64,000 bases of DNA from Bacillota bacterium (GCA_016286445.1 JAEESS010000002.1:1-64000); one strand, 5' to 3'; shown: positions 1-8,439, counted from the stretch's first letter. The notes: a model not told the origin generated them from the sequence alone. A program made the numbers and translations.

Positions 1-2
1 TG

Positions 3-656
3 TTTTTCACGAGCACACGTCTCAATATCAAGGGACAGAGTTTCTTCAAAACGGTCATCTACATGCCGAACCTCATCATGGCGGCGGCATTCTCGATGCT
101 GTTTTACACGCTGTTTTCCCGCGTCGGACCGATCCAGGCGCTGCTCGAAAACTGGGGCGTCATCGATCACACCTTTGACTTCTTCGCCATCCGTGTCAGC
201 GTCCGCGGCATGATCGCGCTGATGAACTTCCTCATGTGGTTTGGCAACACGACGATCGTGCTGATGGCGGGCATCATGGGCATCGACCAAAGCTTGTTTG
301 AATCAGCGACGATCGACGGCGCAAACTCCGTGCAGGTGTTCTTTAAGGTCACGATGCCGCTTCTGATGCCGATCTTCGTCTACTGCCTGATCACGGCAAT
401 GATCGGCGGCATTCAGATGTTCGACGTGCCGCAGGTCCTGAGCAAGGGCGACGGTGTGCCGAACGGTACGACGAGAACGCTCGTCATGTATCTGAACGGC
501 TATCTGAAAACCAAGAACCTCGGCATGTCCGGCGCGATCTCCGTGATCATGTTCATCATCACAGGCGGACTCGGCGCGATCGTGTACAAGATGCTTTCCG
601 CGCCGTATAAAGATCAGAACCGCAAGCACAGAGAGAGGAAGGGGAATGTCCTATGA
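3..656 (+). CDS. Sugar ABC transporter permease, MalF/UgpA type (5' truncated by window edge)
   Basis: Inner-membrane subunit of a carbohydrate ABC importer. The frame is open from base 3, so the N-terminus lies outside the window; about 217 residues are visible. Several hydrophobic helices are present, and the cytoplasmic EAA loop that docks on the ATPase is clear (E-S-A-T-I-D-G-A near bases 300-324, followed by a P-L-L-M-P end). The tail is basic. The last four bases overlap the start of the next permease (ATGA), indicating translational coupling. The substrate cannot be read from the sequence; the GH5 glycosidase downstream suggests an oligosaccharide. The binding protein is probably upstream of the window. 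Family call is firm, substrate is inference. Confidence 0.93.
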   Translation, partial: FFTSTRLNIKGQSFFKTVIYMPNLIMAAAFSMLFYTLFSRVGPIQALLENWGVIDHTFDFFAIRVSVRGMIALMNFLMWFGNTTIVLMAGIMGIDQSLFESATIDGANSVQVFFKVTMPLLMPIFVYCLITAMIGGIQMFDVPQVLSKGDGVPNGTTRTLVMYLNGYLKTKNLGMSGAISVIMFIITGGLGAIVYKMLSAPYKDQNRKHRERKGNVL

Positions 657-1522
657 ATAAGAGAATCAGCGACAATACCCTCGGAAAGATCAAGCTGATC
701 GTTCTTCGCGTGATCGTTTATGCGATCCTGGTGTTTCTGACGTTCCTTTGTCTGTTCTTCTTCTACCTGATGATCGTTAACGCATCGCGTTCAAACGCGG
801 AGCTTGCAACCGGCTTTTCGATCCTGCCGAAGGGAAATTTCTTCGTCAACCTGAAGAACGCGTGGAACGACGCTTCGATCAACATTCCACGCGGAATGCT
901 GAACAGCCTGATCATTGCGGTGAGCAGCGCAGTCATTACGACATACTTCTCCGCATTGACCGCATACGGCATTCATGCATACAATTTCCGCGGAAAGAAG
1001 CTTGTGTTCACGTTTATCATGGCGATCATGATGATCCCGTCGCAGGTTTCCGCGCTCGGCTTTTTGCAGCTGATGACCAAGTGGAATCTTACGGACAGCT
1101 ATATTCCGCTGATCGTGCCGGGCATCGCGGCGCCGGTCGTGTTCTTCTATATGAAGCAGTACATGGAGAGCGTGCTGCCGCTTGACGTCATCGATGCGGC
1201 GCGCGTGGACGGCTCGAATGAGTTCCGCACGTTCAACACGATCGTGCTGCCGATGATCAAGCCCGCGATCGCGGTACAGATGATCTTCTCATTCGTAAGC
1301 TCGTGGAACAACTACTTCATTCCCGCGCTGCTGCTGAACAAGGCGGAGCTCAAGACCGTTCCGATCATGATCGCACAGCTGAGAAGCGCGGACTACTCGA
1401 AGTTCGACATGGGCAAGGTGTATATGTTCATCCTGCTGGCAATCCTGCCGGTCATGATCGTTTACATCATCCTGTCCAAGTCGATCATCAAAGGCGTTAC
1501 AGCCGGCAGTGTGAAAGGGTAA
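653..1522 (+). CDS. Sugar ABC transporter permease, MalG type
   Basis: Second membrane subunit of the same importer, 289 residues, the usual size for MalG/UgpE-like proteins. A membrane helix lies near residues 18-40, and the EAA loop is seen around residues 179-205 (D-A-A-R-V-D-G-S-N then V-L-P-M-I-K-P). The start codon overlaps the stop of the partner permease by four bases, so the two are made together. No ATP-binding subunit is adjacent; Firmicutes sugar importers often share a single MsmK-type ATPase encoded elsewhere. A strong terminator follows at once, so this is the last gene of the operon and the GH5 gene downstream needs its own promoter or read-through. Confidence 0.95.
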   Translation: MNKRISDNTLGKIKLIVLRVIVYAILVFLTFLCLFFFYLMIVNASRSNAELATGFSILPKGNFFVNLKNAWNDASINIPRGMLNSLIIAVSSAVITTYFSALTAYGIHAYNFRGKKLVFTFIMAIMMIPSQVSALGFLQLMTKWNLTDSYIPLIVPGIAAPVVFFYMKQYMESVLPLDVIDAARVDGSNEFRTFNTIVLPMIKPAIAVQMIFSFVSSWNNYFIPALLLNKAELKTVPIMIAQLRSADYSKFDMGKVYMFILLAILPVMIVYIILSKSIIKGVTAGSVKG

Positions 1523-1547
1523 ATACTTCATTACCTTCCCTCCTGAT

Positions 1548-1579
1548 AACCGCTCTGGTCATGCAGAGCGGTTTCTTTC
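1548..1579 (+). terminator. Rho-independent terminator of the sugar importer operon
   Basis: A nine-base-pair perfect stem (AACCGCTCT with AGAGCGGTT) around an eight-base loop, followed by a T-rich run. It lies 25 bases after the permease stop and ahead of the GH5 gene. Confidence 0.88.
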
Positions 1580-1611
1580 AAAAAACAGCATTTCAAAATA
1601 GGAGCAATCGA

Positions 1612-2640
1612 ATGAGAATCTGGAACGGTTATCAAAAAGGTGTCAACCTCGGCGGATGGTTTTCCCAGTGCGACCACACGCAGAAACGGTATGACGCCTT
1701 CATCCGCGACGAAGATTTCGCGGTGATCAAAAGCTGGGGCGCGGATCATGTGCGTGTGCCGATCGATTATGAGCTTTTGGAGGATCAGAGCGGCACACCG
1801 CGGAAGGACGGATACCGGCGCCTCAAAAAGACGATCGATCTCTGCAGACGGAACGGGCTCAATATGGTCCTTGATCTGCATAAAACGGCGGGCTTTTCTT
1901 TCGACGCAAACGAGGGGGAAGCGGGATTCTTTGACAACGAAGCGTATCAGGAACGGTTTTACCGGCTTTGGGAACGCATAGCGGCGCAGTTCGGAAACGA
2001 TGCGGACATGCTGGCATTCGAGCTTTTGAACGAGGTCACGGAAAAGGACTACCGCGATACATGGAACCGGATCGCAGCGACCTGCATCCGCCGCATCCGC
2101 GCGATCGCGCCGAATGTGTGGATCCTCGTCGGCGGGTATTATCACAACAGCGCCGTCGCGGTCAAGGACATTGACGTGCCGTATGACGACCGCATCGTCT
2201 ATAACTTCCATTGCTATGAGCCTTTGATCTTCACGCATCAGGGCGCGGACTGGATTTCCACAATGGATCCCGCGTTCCGGATCCCGGTCACGGCAACCTT
2301 TGCGGAAATGGCAGAAGCGGACGTTCGCATGGGAACGCTGTCCTGCGCAGGGTACGACCGGTTCCCGATGGATACGGTGCTTTCGCCCGCGTACTTTGAA
2401 GCGTTTATGGCGGAGGCGGTTTCGGTCGCCGAACGAAAGAACGTGCCGCTGTACTGCGGCGAATACGGCGTGATCGACCGCGCAAAACCGGAGGACGCCG
2501 TCGAATGGTTCCGCATGATCCACACGGCGTTTGAAACGTACGGCATCGGCCGCGCCGCGTGGAGCTACCGCGAAATGGATTTCGGCATTTCCGACGCGCG
2601 CATGGACGCCGTGCGGGAAGAACTGCTGCGGTATCTGTGA
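1612..2640 (+). CDS. Glycoside hydrolase family 5 (endoglucanase/beta-mannanase-like), cytoplasmic
   Basis: Retaining beta-glycosidase with a TIM-barrel fold, 342 residues. The start is the ATG preceded by AGGAGC; the same frame is open further upstream but that part has no conserved content. The N-terminal G-V-N-L-G-G-W motif, R-V-P near residue 48, the acid/base Glu in L-L-N-E at about 141, and the nucleophile Glu in C-G-E-Y-G at about 284 are all present, so it should be catalytically competent. There is no signal peptide, so it probably hydrolyses oligosaccharides after import, which fits the ABC permeases just upstream. Exact linkage specificity (glucan, mannan or other) cannot be decided here. 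Confidence 0.9.
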   Translation: MRIWNGYQKGVNLGGWFSQCDHTQKRYDAFIRDEDFAVIKSWGADHVRVPIDYELLEDQSGTPRKDGYRRLKKTIDLCRRNGLNMVLDLHKTAGFSFDANEGEAGFFDNEAYQERFYRLWERIAAQFGNDADMLAFELLNEVTEKDYRDTWNRIAATCIRRIRAIAPNVWILVGGYYHNSAVAVKDIDVPYDDRIVYNFHCYEPLIFTHQGADWISTMDPAFRIPVTATFAEMAEADVRMGTLSCAGYDRFPMDTVLSPAYFEAFMAEAVSVAERKNVPLYCGEYGVIDRAKPEDAVEWFRMIHTAFETYGIGRAAWSYREMDFGISDARMDAVREELLRYL

Positions 2641-2837
2641 TTTTCAGAAAAGCCTCTTCAGAGGAGGTTCGTCAAGAGGGTATTTCAAACTCTTTCTTTC
2701 GGCAAGTACTGCGCAGTTGTCTTCGGGCAGCCGCGCAGTTCATTTTCATGATTTCATGTTGATTGTTGTTATTTCACTTTCATAGTATCTATGCTAAAAT
2801 GAATTACATATATCGGTGTTTATAAGGAGGTGATAAT

Positions 2838-3185
2838 GTGGATGACTATAACGAGGATTTTTGGAAAGCGTTAGATGAATTGGTAAGCAATTCAGAAATC
2901 GTGATCGACAGACCCAAAGGCTCTGCTCATCCCAGATTCCCAAACTTCATCTATAAAGTTGACTATGGATATTTGAAAGATACCACCTCTATGGATGGTG
3001 CAGGAATTGATGTATGGGTCGGAAGCAGTGATAAAAAGATTGATGCCATCATGTGTATCGTTGATTTAATGAAGAGAGATTCAGAAATCAAAATACTGGT
3101 AGGTTGTACGGAAGAAGAAAAGCTGGAAGTATACAAAACGCATAATGAAACGCAGTATATGAAAGGCGTTTTGATACGTCGGTAA
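2838..3185 (+). CDS. Small inorganic pyrophosphatase-like protein
   Basis: A 115-residue protein resembling a minimal family I soluble pyrophosphatase. The start is GTG with a very good AAGGAGGTG ribosome site six bases upstream. The D-Y-G-Y-L segment (about residues 42-46) and D-G-A-G-I-D-V (53-59) match the Y-G-Y and D-G-D-P-x-D-V metal-binding motifs, but the middle Asp of the signature is Gly here and the protein is shorter than the usual 170 or so residues. It may therefore act on another phosphate ester or be weakly active. Codons are noticeably AT-rich compared with neighbours, and the gene sits beside a repeat-rich relic, suggesting recent acquisition. Confidence 0.75.
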   Translation: MDDYNEDFWKALDELVSNSEIVIDRPKGSAHPRFPNFIYKVDYGYLKDTTSMDGAGIDVWVGSSDKKIDAIMCIVDLMKRDSEIKILVGCTEEEKLEVYKTHNETQYMKGVLIRR

Positions 3186-3267
3186 ATTCCTGTTTGTATA
3201 ACAGATGTCGCATTCTTTCTGCTTTGTCGTATAGGTTAGTAAGCAGGACATTTTTGTGCCAAATGTC

Positions 3268-3298
3268 AAAAGCCGAGGTTGAATTGCCCCGGCTTTTT
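3268..3298 (+). terminator. Terminator after the pyrophosphatase-like gene
   Basis: AAAAGCCG pairs with CGGCTTTTT around a 14-base loop and ends in five T. It lies about 80 bases after the stop codon. Confidence 0.7.
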
Positions 3299-3381
3299 CG
3301 CTTGAAGGGACATCCCTGACCCCGTGATCGTTAGGTTCACGCTATACTATCCAGTCGACTGGTAATAGAAAGCGACAACGG

Positions 3382-3443
3382 AAAGCGCACGTCCCGACAA
3401 AGACGGGTATCACCGCCGCAAGGTGGTGTATAAGTGCGCCTTT
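3382..3443 (+). other. Predicted three-way-junction nucleic-acid structure
   Basis: The outer stem AAAGCGCAC (3382-3390) pairs with GTGCGC-C-TTT (3434-3443, one bulged C). It encloses two hairpins: CCCG/CGGG (3393-3396 with 3404-3407) and CACC/GGTG (3411-3414 with 3422-3425). This is a folded element by inspection only; its function is unknown. It could be an RNA element or the folded end of a mobile element. Confidence 0.5.
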
Positions 3444-3458
3444 ACGGAGAAAAAATAG

Positions 3459-3561
3459 AGCTCCCCTTGTCAGGGGAGCTGGATCGCGAAGCGAGACTGA
3501 GGGGTAGTCATCTCTCCCTCAGTCACCTGTCGGTGACACCTCCCTCGACAGAGGGAGGTTG
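3459..3561. repeat. Intergenic palindromic repeat of four successive hairpins
   Basis: Four inverted repeats follow each other: AGCTCCCC/GGGGAGCT (3459-3480), CTGAGGG/CCCTCAG (3497-3503 with 3516-3522), TCACC/GGTGA (3523-3536) and CCTCCCTC/GAGGGAGG (3539-3558). The layout resembles the multi-copy intergenic palindromes common in Clostridia genomes. Only one copy lies in this window, so its repetitive nature is inference. Confidence 0.6.
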
Positions 3562-3635
3562 AATCGTCCTGCTGCAAGCTGTTGCGGTTGTTTGAAAAAC
3601 ACCCTTTTGAGAACAGCTCTTCGGAGGCTTTTTTC

Positions 3636-3664
3636 TTGAATTTTGCACCGAACCGCCGTATAAT
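3636..3664 (+). promoter_or_regulatory. Sigma-A type promoter for the MATE fusion gene
   Basis: TTGAAT, a 17-base spacer and TATAAT, ending 25 bases before the start codon. Confidence 0.7.
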
Positions 3665-3688
3665 GGCAGTGTACAAAGGAGCTGTGCA

Positions 3689-5446
3689 ATGAATAAACGT
3701 TCCGACATGATCACAAACCTGTTTTTCCGGCTGCTTCCGGTGCAGATCCTTCTGCTCGCCATCGGGAGCATCAATTCCGTGATCGACGGCGTCATGGCAA
3801 GCAACTTCATCGGCGCAAACGCCATGACCGTGACCGGTCTCTATATGCCGCTCATCAAGGTCGCGGAAACGATCAACGTCGTGCTGCTGGGCGGTTCGCA
3901 GATCCTGTGCGGGCAGTTTCTCGGAAAGAATCAGGTCGATCGCACGCGGAAGGTGTTTTCGCTCGACATGATCCTGATCATATCGGTTTCCGTTCTCTTC
4001 ACGCTGATTTCGCTGCTCTTTCCGATGAGCCTTGCACACGCGGTCGGCGCGGACACGCAAAGCGCGGATGGGCTCAGAGACTATATCCTAGGAATGGCGA
4101 TCGGCGTTCTGCCGCAGATGCTCGGTATGCAGCTGACCGCGTTTCTGCAGCTCGAACAGCAGCAGAAGCGCACCTATGTCGGGATCGGTCTGATGATGCT
4201 CGTCAACGCCGCGCTCGATTATCTCTTCATCGTCGTGCTGCGAATGGGAATGTTCGGACTCGGGCTTTCCACATCGATCAGCTACTGGGCATTCTTCCTT
4301 GTGCTCGGTTCGTATTATTTCAAGAAAAAAGCGGTCATCCGGTTTTCGCCGCGCGGCCTTAATCGGTCGGACCTCTGGTCGATCATTCGTATCGGCATTC
4401 CGGGCGCGATCACCACGCTGTGCCTGTCGATTCGCGGGTTCGTTCTGAACGCGCTGCTGCTGAACGCTTCCGGCGGTGACGGCGTTGCGGCGCTTGCCGC
4501 GCTGAATACGTTCGGCGGGCTTTTGTACGCGGTATCGGGCGGGCTTGCGGCAACGACGCGGCTGCTGGTCAGCGTGTACGCGGGGGAGGAGGATCGCGAC
4601 GGCATCTTAAGGATCATGAAGGCTGCGCTGTACAAAGGCGTACCGATCGTTTGCGGCGTTGCGTTGCTGACCGCCTGTCTTGCGGTCCCGCTTAGCCGTG
4701 CGTTCTTTCAGGATCCCGGCAGCAGCGTCTTTTTCCTGACGAAATGGCTGTTCCGGATCTATCCGCTGTGCATGCCGCTGTCCGCGATCTGTGTGATCTT
4801 CACGAACTATAATCAGAGCATGGCTCGCATGAAGATCGTTCATGTACTGTCCGTTATGGATGGGCTTTTGGGCACATGTCTTGCGTCGCTGGCGCTTGCT
4901 CCGCTGTGCGGCGCGATCGGTGTGTGGATCGCGCATGTGCTGAACGGCGTGTTCACCACGATCGCCGTTGTCGTTTATGCTATCCTCGTGCGGAAGCGGT
5001 TCCCGCGGTCGACGGAGGACCTGATCGCGATCCCGGACGGCTTCGGCGTGCCGGACGAGCGGAGGCTTTCGATCCCGATCCGCAACGCACAGGCGGTGAC
5101 CAACGCGTCCGAACGGATCATGGCGTTCTGCAGCGCGCGGGGGATTGATCGGAAGGATGCGTATTATGCGGGGCTGTGCATGGAGGAGCTGGCGGCAAAC
5201 ATCACGGAACACGGATTCAACGACGGGAAGCCGCACACGGCGGAGATCCGCGTTGTGCAGAAGGACGACGGATTGCTGCTGCGCATCAAGGACGACTGCC
5301 GCGCGTTCAACCCGCAGGAGGCGATGGAACTGATGGATCCGAAGGACCTCACGCACAACATCGGTCTGCGCATCGTGCAGCGGTACGCTAAGAAGATGTA
5401 CTATAACAGCGCTTTGGGGCTCAACGTGATCACGATCGAGCTGTAA
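3689..5446 (+). CDS. MATE-family transporter fused to a C-terminal GHKL (RsbW-like) ATPase domain
   Basis: A 585-residue membrane protein, about 130 residues longer than a normal MATE exporter. Residues 1 to about 445 give the multi-helix MATE fold with its two homologous halves. A charged linker leads into a domain at about 455-585 that looks like a HATPase of the anti-sigma RsbW/SpoIIAB class: an N-box-like E-L-A-A-N-x-x-x-H near residues 497-506, a D-D-C-R-A-F-N-P segment in the place of the G1 box, and N-I-G-L-R-I-V as the G2-like box. MATE proteins use ion gradients, so the ATP-binding module is more likely regulatory or a partner-binding domain. Start has AAAGGAG eight bases upstream. 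Transporter call is firm; the role of the tail is inference. Confidence 0.88.
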   Translation: MNKRSDMITNLFFRLLPVQILLLAIGSINSVIDGVMASNFIGANAMTVTGLYMPLIKVAETINVVLLGGSQILCGQFLGKNQVDRTRKVFSLDMILIISVSVLFTLISLLFPMSLAHAVGADTQSADGLRDYILGMAIGVLPQMLGMQLTAFLQLEQQQKRTYVGIGLMMLVNAALDYLFIVVLRMGMFGLGLSTSISYWAFFLVLGSYYFKKKAVIRFSPRGLNRSDLWSIIRIGIPGAITTLCLSIRGFVLNALLLNASGGDGVAALAALNTFGGLLYAVSGGLAATTRLLVSVYAGEEDRDGILRIMKAALYKGVPIVCGVALLTACLAVPLSRAFFQDPGSSVFFLTKWLFRIYPLCMPLSAICVIFTNYNQSMARMKIVHVLSVMDGLLGTCLASLALAPLCGAIGVWIAHVLNGVFTTIAVVVYAILVRKRFPRSTEDLIAIPDGFGVPDERRLSIPIRNAQAVTNASERIMAFCSARGIDRKDAYYAGLCMEELAANITEHGFNDGKPHTAEIRVVQKDDGLLLRIKDDCRAFNPQEAMELMDPKDLTHNIGLRIVQRYAKKMYYNSALGLNVITIEL

Positions 5447-5698
5447 TCCTGCCAATCATCATTTCATTTTATACGTTATCAAAATCACAACATGCCGTCG
5501 CCGACTTCGCATGGATCAGACGACTGTTTTGTTTTTCAAAAAAGTCATCGCTGTACCTTTCCCCGCAGCCACTTCGTTACATAGACGTCGCCGTACACTT
5601 TCCGCGCTTACGATGATCACACTTGCTTCGCATGCCAGGTTGCGAGTACGTTCAGACAACTCGTTGTCGCTGCCAAACTTTTGCGGGCATGTCCGTAA
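5447..5698. other. Intergenic stretch between convergent genes, no gene seen
   Basis: The 252 bases between the MATE fusion and the GH3 gene contain short unconserved frames only and no clear terminator for either gene. The end of the GH3 frame runs into similar sequence, so this may be a decayed intergenic repeat. Confidence 0.4.
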
Positions 5699-7633
5699 TC
5701 ACCGCTCGCACCATGCTGCTGCGGCATGAAGGCAAATATGCTTATAAAAACTCGTTTCCGCATTCTGTTCTGAAACCGTGTCGGGTTCTTTTTTGGGTTG
5801 AAATTCGCTTCCGTACGAAAGACCATAGCCGCGTTCCAGAAAAGACTCATCGGTACCGATCTGGTCGATACTGCCATACCACGGCGACGGGAGCTTTCCC
5901 GTAAAATTCGCGCATCCGCATAATACATCGGAAATTCCTTTTCCTTCCGAACCCGGAAGATAACACATGACAACACTGTCCCAGTCGTCAAAGTCCTTGG
6001 GATTGATGATTACGTTTCTGCCTGCAATGATGCAGGCAACAATGGGCTTTCCAAGTTTCTTTGTCTCTTCTATGGCCTTTGTATTGTCCGGAAGACCGAG
6101 CGCGCCGCAAAGCTCCAGATCCGCAGTATCGCCGTTCCATTCCGCATAGGCCTGTTCTCCGACACAAAGCAGGACCACGTCGGCATTTTGGGCTTTTCTC
6201 CGATCGGTTATGACTGTGATCCCGTACTCTTTGGCATACCGTTCAAACGCGTTCCGTATGGTCGTTACGCCCGCGATCTTCTTTTGGGAAGAACCGTTCC
6301 ATTCGATCGTCCAACCGCCGCACTGTACCGATGCGTCATCCGCCGCCGGTCCCGTGATATAGACCTTCGTGCCTTCCTTCAGAGGAAGGACGTCCGAATC
6401 GTTTTTCAAAAGAACAAGACTCTTTTCAACCAGCTTTTCCGCGATTTTCCGGTATTCCGAAGAACCGGTTTCCTTCTGCTTTGTCACCGCTTTTTCAAGG
6501 AACGGATCTTCAAACAGCTCTGCCTCTTTTTTGACTTTGATGATTCTCGTTATGGCGTCATTCAAACGCTCTTCGCTGATTTCACCGCTTTTTACGGCGT
6601 CTATGATGATCTGCTTTGCCTCATCGAATCGCTCGACCTCCATCAGCATATCGATCCCCGCATTGATGCTTGTGATGACTTGTTCTCTGTAGGACGAACC
6701 CGAAATATGCTGTACGGATTCCCAGTCGCTTACGATAAAACCCTCAAACCCCATCTCATCTTTCAGTTTCATGATGTACGCTTTGTTTTCGTGCATCTTC
6801 ACGCCGTTTAAAGATGAATGGCTGATCATGATGGTCTGTACGCCGGCGTCGATTTGCGACTGATAGACCTTCAAAATCGCATTGATCTCGTCGTCGGAAA
6901 GCTTTGCGTCGCCCCGATCGATGAGCATAGCGGGATCGCCTTTCTCCCCTGTATTGTATGCCACATTCCCATCCGCAAGATAATGCTTTGCGCAGACGAC
7001 CAGTCCTCCGTCGATCAGACCCTTTGTGTAAGCGACACTGAGCTTTGTGATCGTTTCCAGATCCGAACCATAGGATTCATAAGTCCTTCCCCAGCGGGGA
7101 TCCTCGGACTGCGCGATGCACGGAGAATAATTCCACAGCATATGGCAGAGCTTTGCTTCGTCGGCGGTGATCAGTCCGACCAGATATGCAAGCTCTTCAT
7201 CATTGGCTGCGCCTTGTCCGATGTTATGGGGGAAGTATACGGCATTCAGACAGTAATTCACACCGTGAACATCATCCTGCCCGTAGAGGTAGGGGATCCC
7301 CGCATCCGATAAAAGCGCGGCGTTCTGATACTCATCCACGACGCTCCGCCAGGATGCGGCGTCGATGCTGCCGACAGTGGAGAGGATACTGCCGTAATCG
7401 TTCTCTTTCATTTGATCCGGGTCGACATTATAAACAGCAGGCATTACCATCTGCGCCGCTTTTTGCTCAAGCGATAGACTTGCGACGATCTCTTCGGGGC
7501 GCATTGACGCATATTCAGTACATTTGTATTTGAATTCTGTGATTGAGTACTTCTTCGCTTTCGGAGAATCACAGCATACTGCCGATACCAGAATCATCAG
7601 CAAAAGCAAAATTGATACGGTTCTTTTCATCAT
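5699..7633 (-). CDS. Glycoside hydrolase family 3 lipoprotein (beta-glucosidase-like)
   Basis: Exported beta-glycosidase of about 644 residues. I take the ATG at 7633, which has GGGAG 11 bases upstream; another in-frame ATG is at 7651. The N-terminus is a signal peptide ending in a Cys pair, consistent with but not a perfect match to a lipobox. The GH3 barrel shows K-H-Y-L-A-D-G, and the nucleophile Asp in V-S-D-W-E-S, followed by the alpha/beta sandwich domain. The last 20 or so residues after the G-Y-G-L-S-Y-G end of the fold are not family-like. Surface location suggests release of sugars from beta-linked oligosaccharides, complementing the cytoplasmic GH5. Confidence 0.92.
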   Translation of the reverse strand: MMKRTVSILLLLMILVSAVCCDSPKAKKYSITEFKYKCTEYASMRPEEIVASLSLEQKAAQMVMPAVYNVDPDQMKENDYGSILSTVGSIDAASWRSVVDEYQNAALLSDAGIPYLYGQDDVHGVNYCLNAVYFPHNIGQGAANDEELAYLVGLITADEAKLCHMLWNYSPCIAQSEDPRWGRTYESYGSDLETITKLSVAYTKGLIDGGLVVCAKHYLADGNVAYNTGEKGDPAMLIDRGDAKLSDDEINAILKVYQSQIDAGVQTIMISHSSLNGVKMHENKAYIMKLKDEMGFEGFIVSDWESVQHISGSSYREQVITSINAGIDMLMEVERFDEAKQIIIDAVKSGEISEERLNDAITRIIKVKKEAELFEDPFLEKAVTKQKETGSSEYRKIAEKLVEKSLVLLKNDSDVLPLKEGTKVYITGPAADDASVQCGGWTIEWNGSSQKKIAGVTTIRNAFERYAKEYGITVITDRRKAQNADVVLLCVGEQAYAEWNGDTADLELCGALGLPDNTKAIEETKKLGKPIVACIIAGRNVIINPKDFDDWDSVVMCYLPGSEGKGISDVLCGCANFTGKLPSPWYGSIDQIGTDESFLERGYGLSYGSEFQPKKEPDTVSEQNAETSFYKHICLHAAAAWCER

Positions 7634-7685
7634 AGTACTTCGTTCTCCCATAGCTCTTCAAGGCGCTTTGAAAATGTCCACAGCC

Positions 7686-7714
7686 ATTATAGCATACTCC
7701 GTTTCATGTTGCGA
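7686..7714 (-). promoter_or_regulatory. Promoter for the GH3 gene
   Basis: On the minus strand TCGCAA, 17 bases, TATAAT, about 50 bases before the chosen start. Confidence 0.65.
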
Positions 7715-8011
7715 GGGGGGGATTTCGACCGATCATCCGATGAATGAAACGCTAAATGGATGAATGAAGCAAGAACGGTATATGCCAATCGCTTGCGGTT
7801 AATCCGTTATGGACACGCGTACCACGTCGCCGCGAACGTCGAATCGTTTGCGGTTGCTTTTTGGAGAAAATGATGCAGAGTTTGTCAAAAATGAAAAAAT
7901 TCGTAATTTTGTAACATAGATTTCGATTTTTTGTTGCAAATTCGGGTTATAATGTTTACAATCAAAAGGGATGAATGGGTTCATTCCGTAAGGATAAAGG
8001 AGGAAGGACTT
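7715..8011. other. Intergenic stretch with a short direct repeat
   Basis: No gene is supported. A 14-base near-identical direct repeat, AATCGCTTGCGGTT at 7787-7800 and AATCGTTTGCGGTT at 7842-7855, lies 55 bases apart. A TATAAT near 7950 may serve the small membrane protein downstream, but no good -35 box is present. Confidence 0.45.
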
Positions 8012-8323
8012 ATGCATGTAGCACTCGGTATTATTATGATCTTGATGGGTTTGGCGTTCGGCTTTTTCGGCTACATGATCGCAATGCGGGGCAAGTATGC
8101 GCTGATCACCAACTATGTGATGGAAAAGCATGCGGGAAAGGTCGACAGCCGCTATGCGCAGCGGGTCGGCTGGATCGAACTCTTTGCCGCCGTGTATTTC
8201 TTCATCTTCGGCATTCTTGCGCTGTTCCTTTCAAACCCGTTTGCGTGGACTGTACTGATCATCGGACTTGTTCTGCTGATCGCGGCAGTGCTTTTGAACC
8301 TGTTCCTCGGGAAAAAACTGTAA
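8012..8323 (+). CDS. Small three-helix membrane protein, DUF3784-like
   Basis: A 103-residue membrane protein. The ATG at 8012 has AAAGGAGGAAGG just upstream and is the obvious start. Hydrophobic helices lie near residues 2-20, 45-65 and 70-95, with a basic cytoplasmic-type loop (residues 22-42) containing A-L-I-T-N-Y-V and ending in V-D-S-R-Y. The layout resembles the DUF3784 family of small Firmicutes membrane proteins, whose function is not known. It stands alone with its own terminator, so context gives no clue to its job. Confidence 0.75.
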   Translation: MHVALGIIMILMGLAFGFFGYMIAMRGKYALITNYVMEKHAGKVDSRYAQRVGWIELFAAVYFFIFGILALFLSNPFAWTVLIIGLVLLIAAVLLNLFLGKKL

Positions 8324-8336
8324 TTGACAAGCACGG

Positions 8337-8365
8337 AGAGGTGCGGAATACCGCATCTCTTTTTG
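8337..8365 (+). terminator. Terminator after the small membrane protein
   Basis: AGAGGTGCGG pairs with CCGCATCTCT (with G-T pairs) around an AATA loop, followed by a T-rich run. It separates this gene from the metK riboswitch promoter. Confidence 0.85.
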
Positions 8366-8390
8366 TTTTCTCCGAAATGCAAGAAAAGGC

Positions 8391-8419
8391 TTGCTTTTTG
8401 GGGGATTCGATGATAAAAT
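8391..8419 (+). promoter_or_regulatory. Promoter of the SAM riboswitch-metK unit
   Basis: TTGCTT, 17-base spacer, TAAAAT, ending 20 bases before the aptamer begins. Confidence 0.7.
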
Positions 8420-8439
8420 ACAACAGAAAATGAAATAGC

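Larger units (their letters stand above)
3299..3635. other. Non-coding stretch with mobile-element-like relic
   Basis: No gene is supported between the pyrophosphatase-like gene and the MATE promoter. The first part reads as short broken frames; the second part is the structured junction and hairpin repeat listed separately. It looks like decayed accessory DNA, but I cannot identify its parent element. Confidence 0.5.

Noticed and set aside
1303..1611. Upstream extension of the GH5 frame
   Set aside because: Overlaps the MalG-type permease and a terminator; the ATG at 1612 with AGGAGC starts the conserved part.
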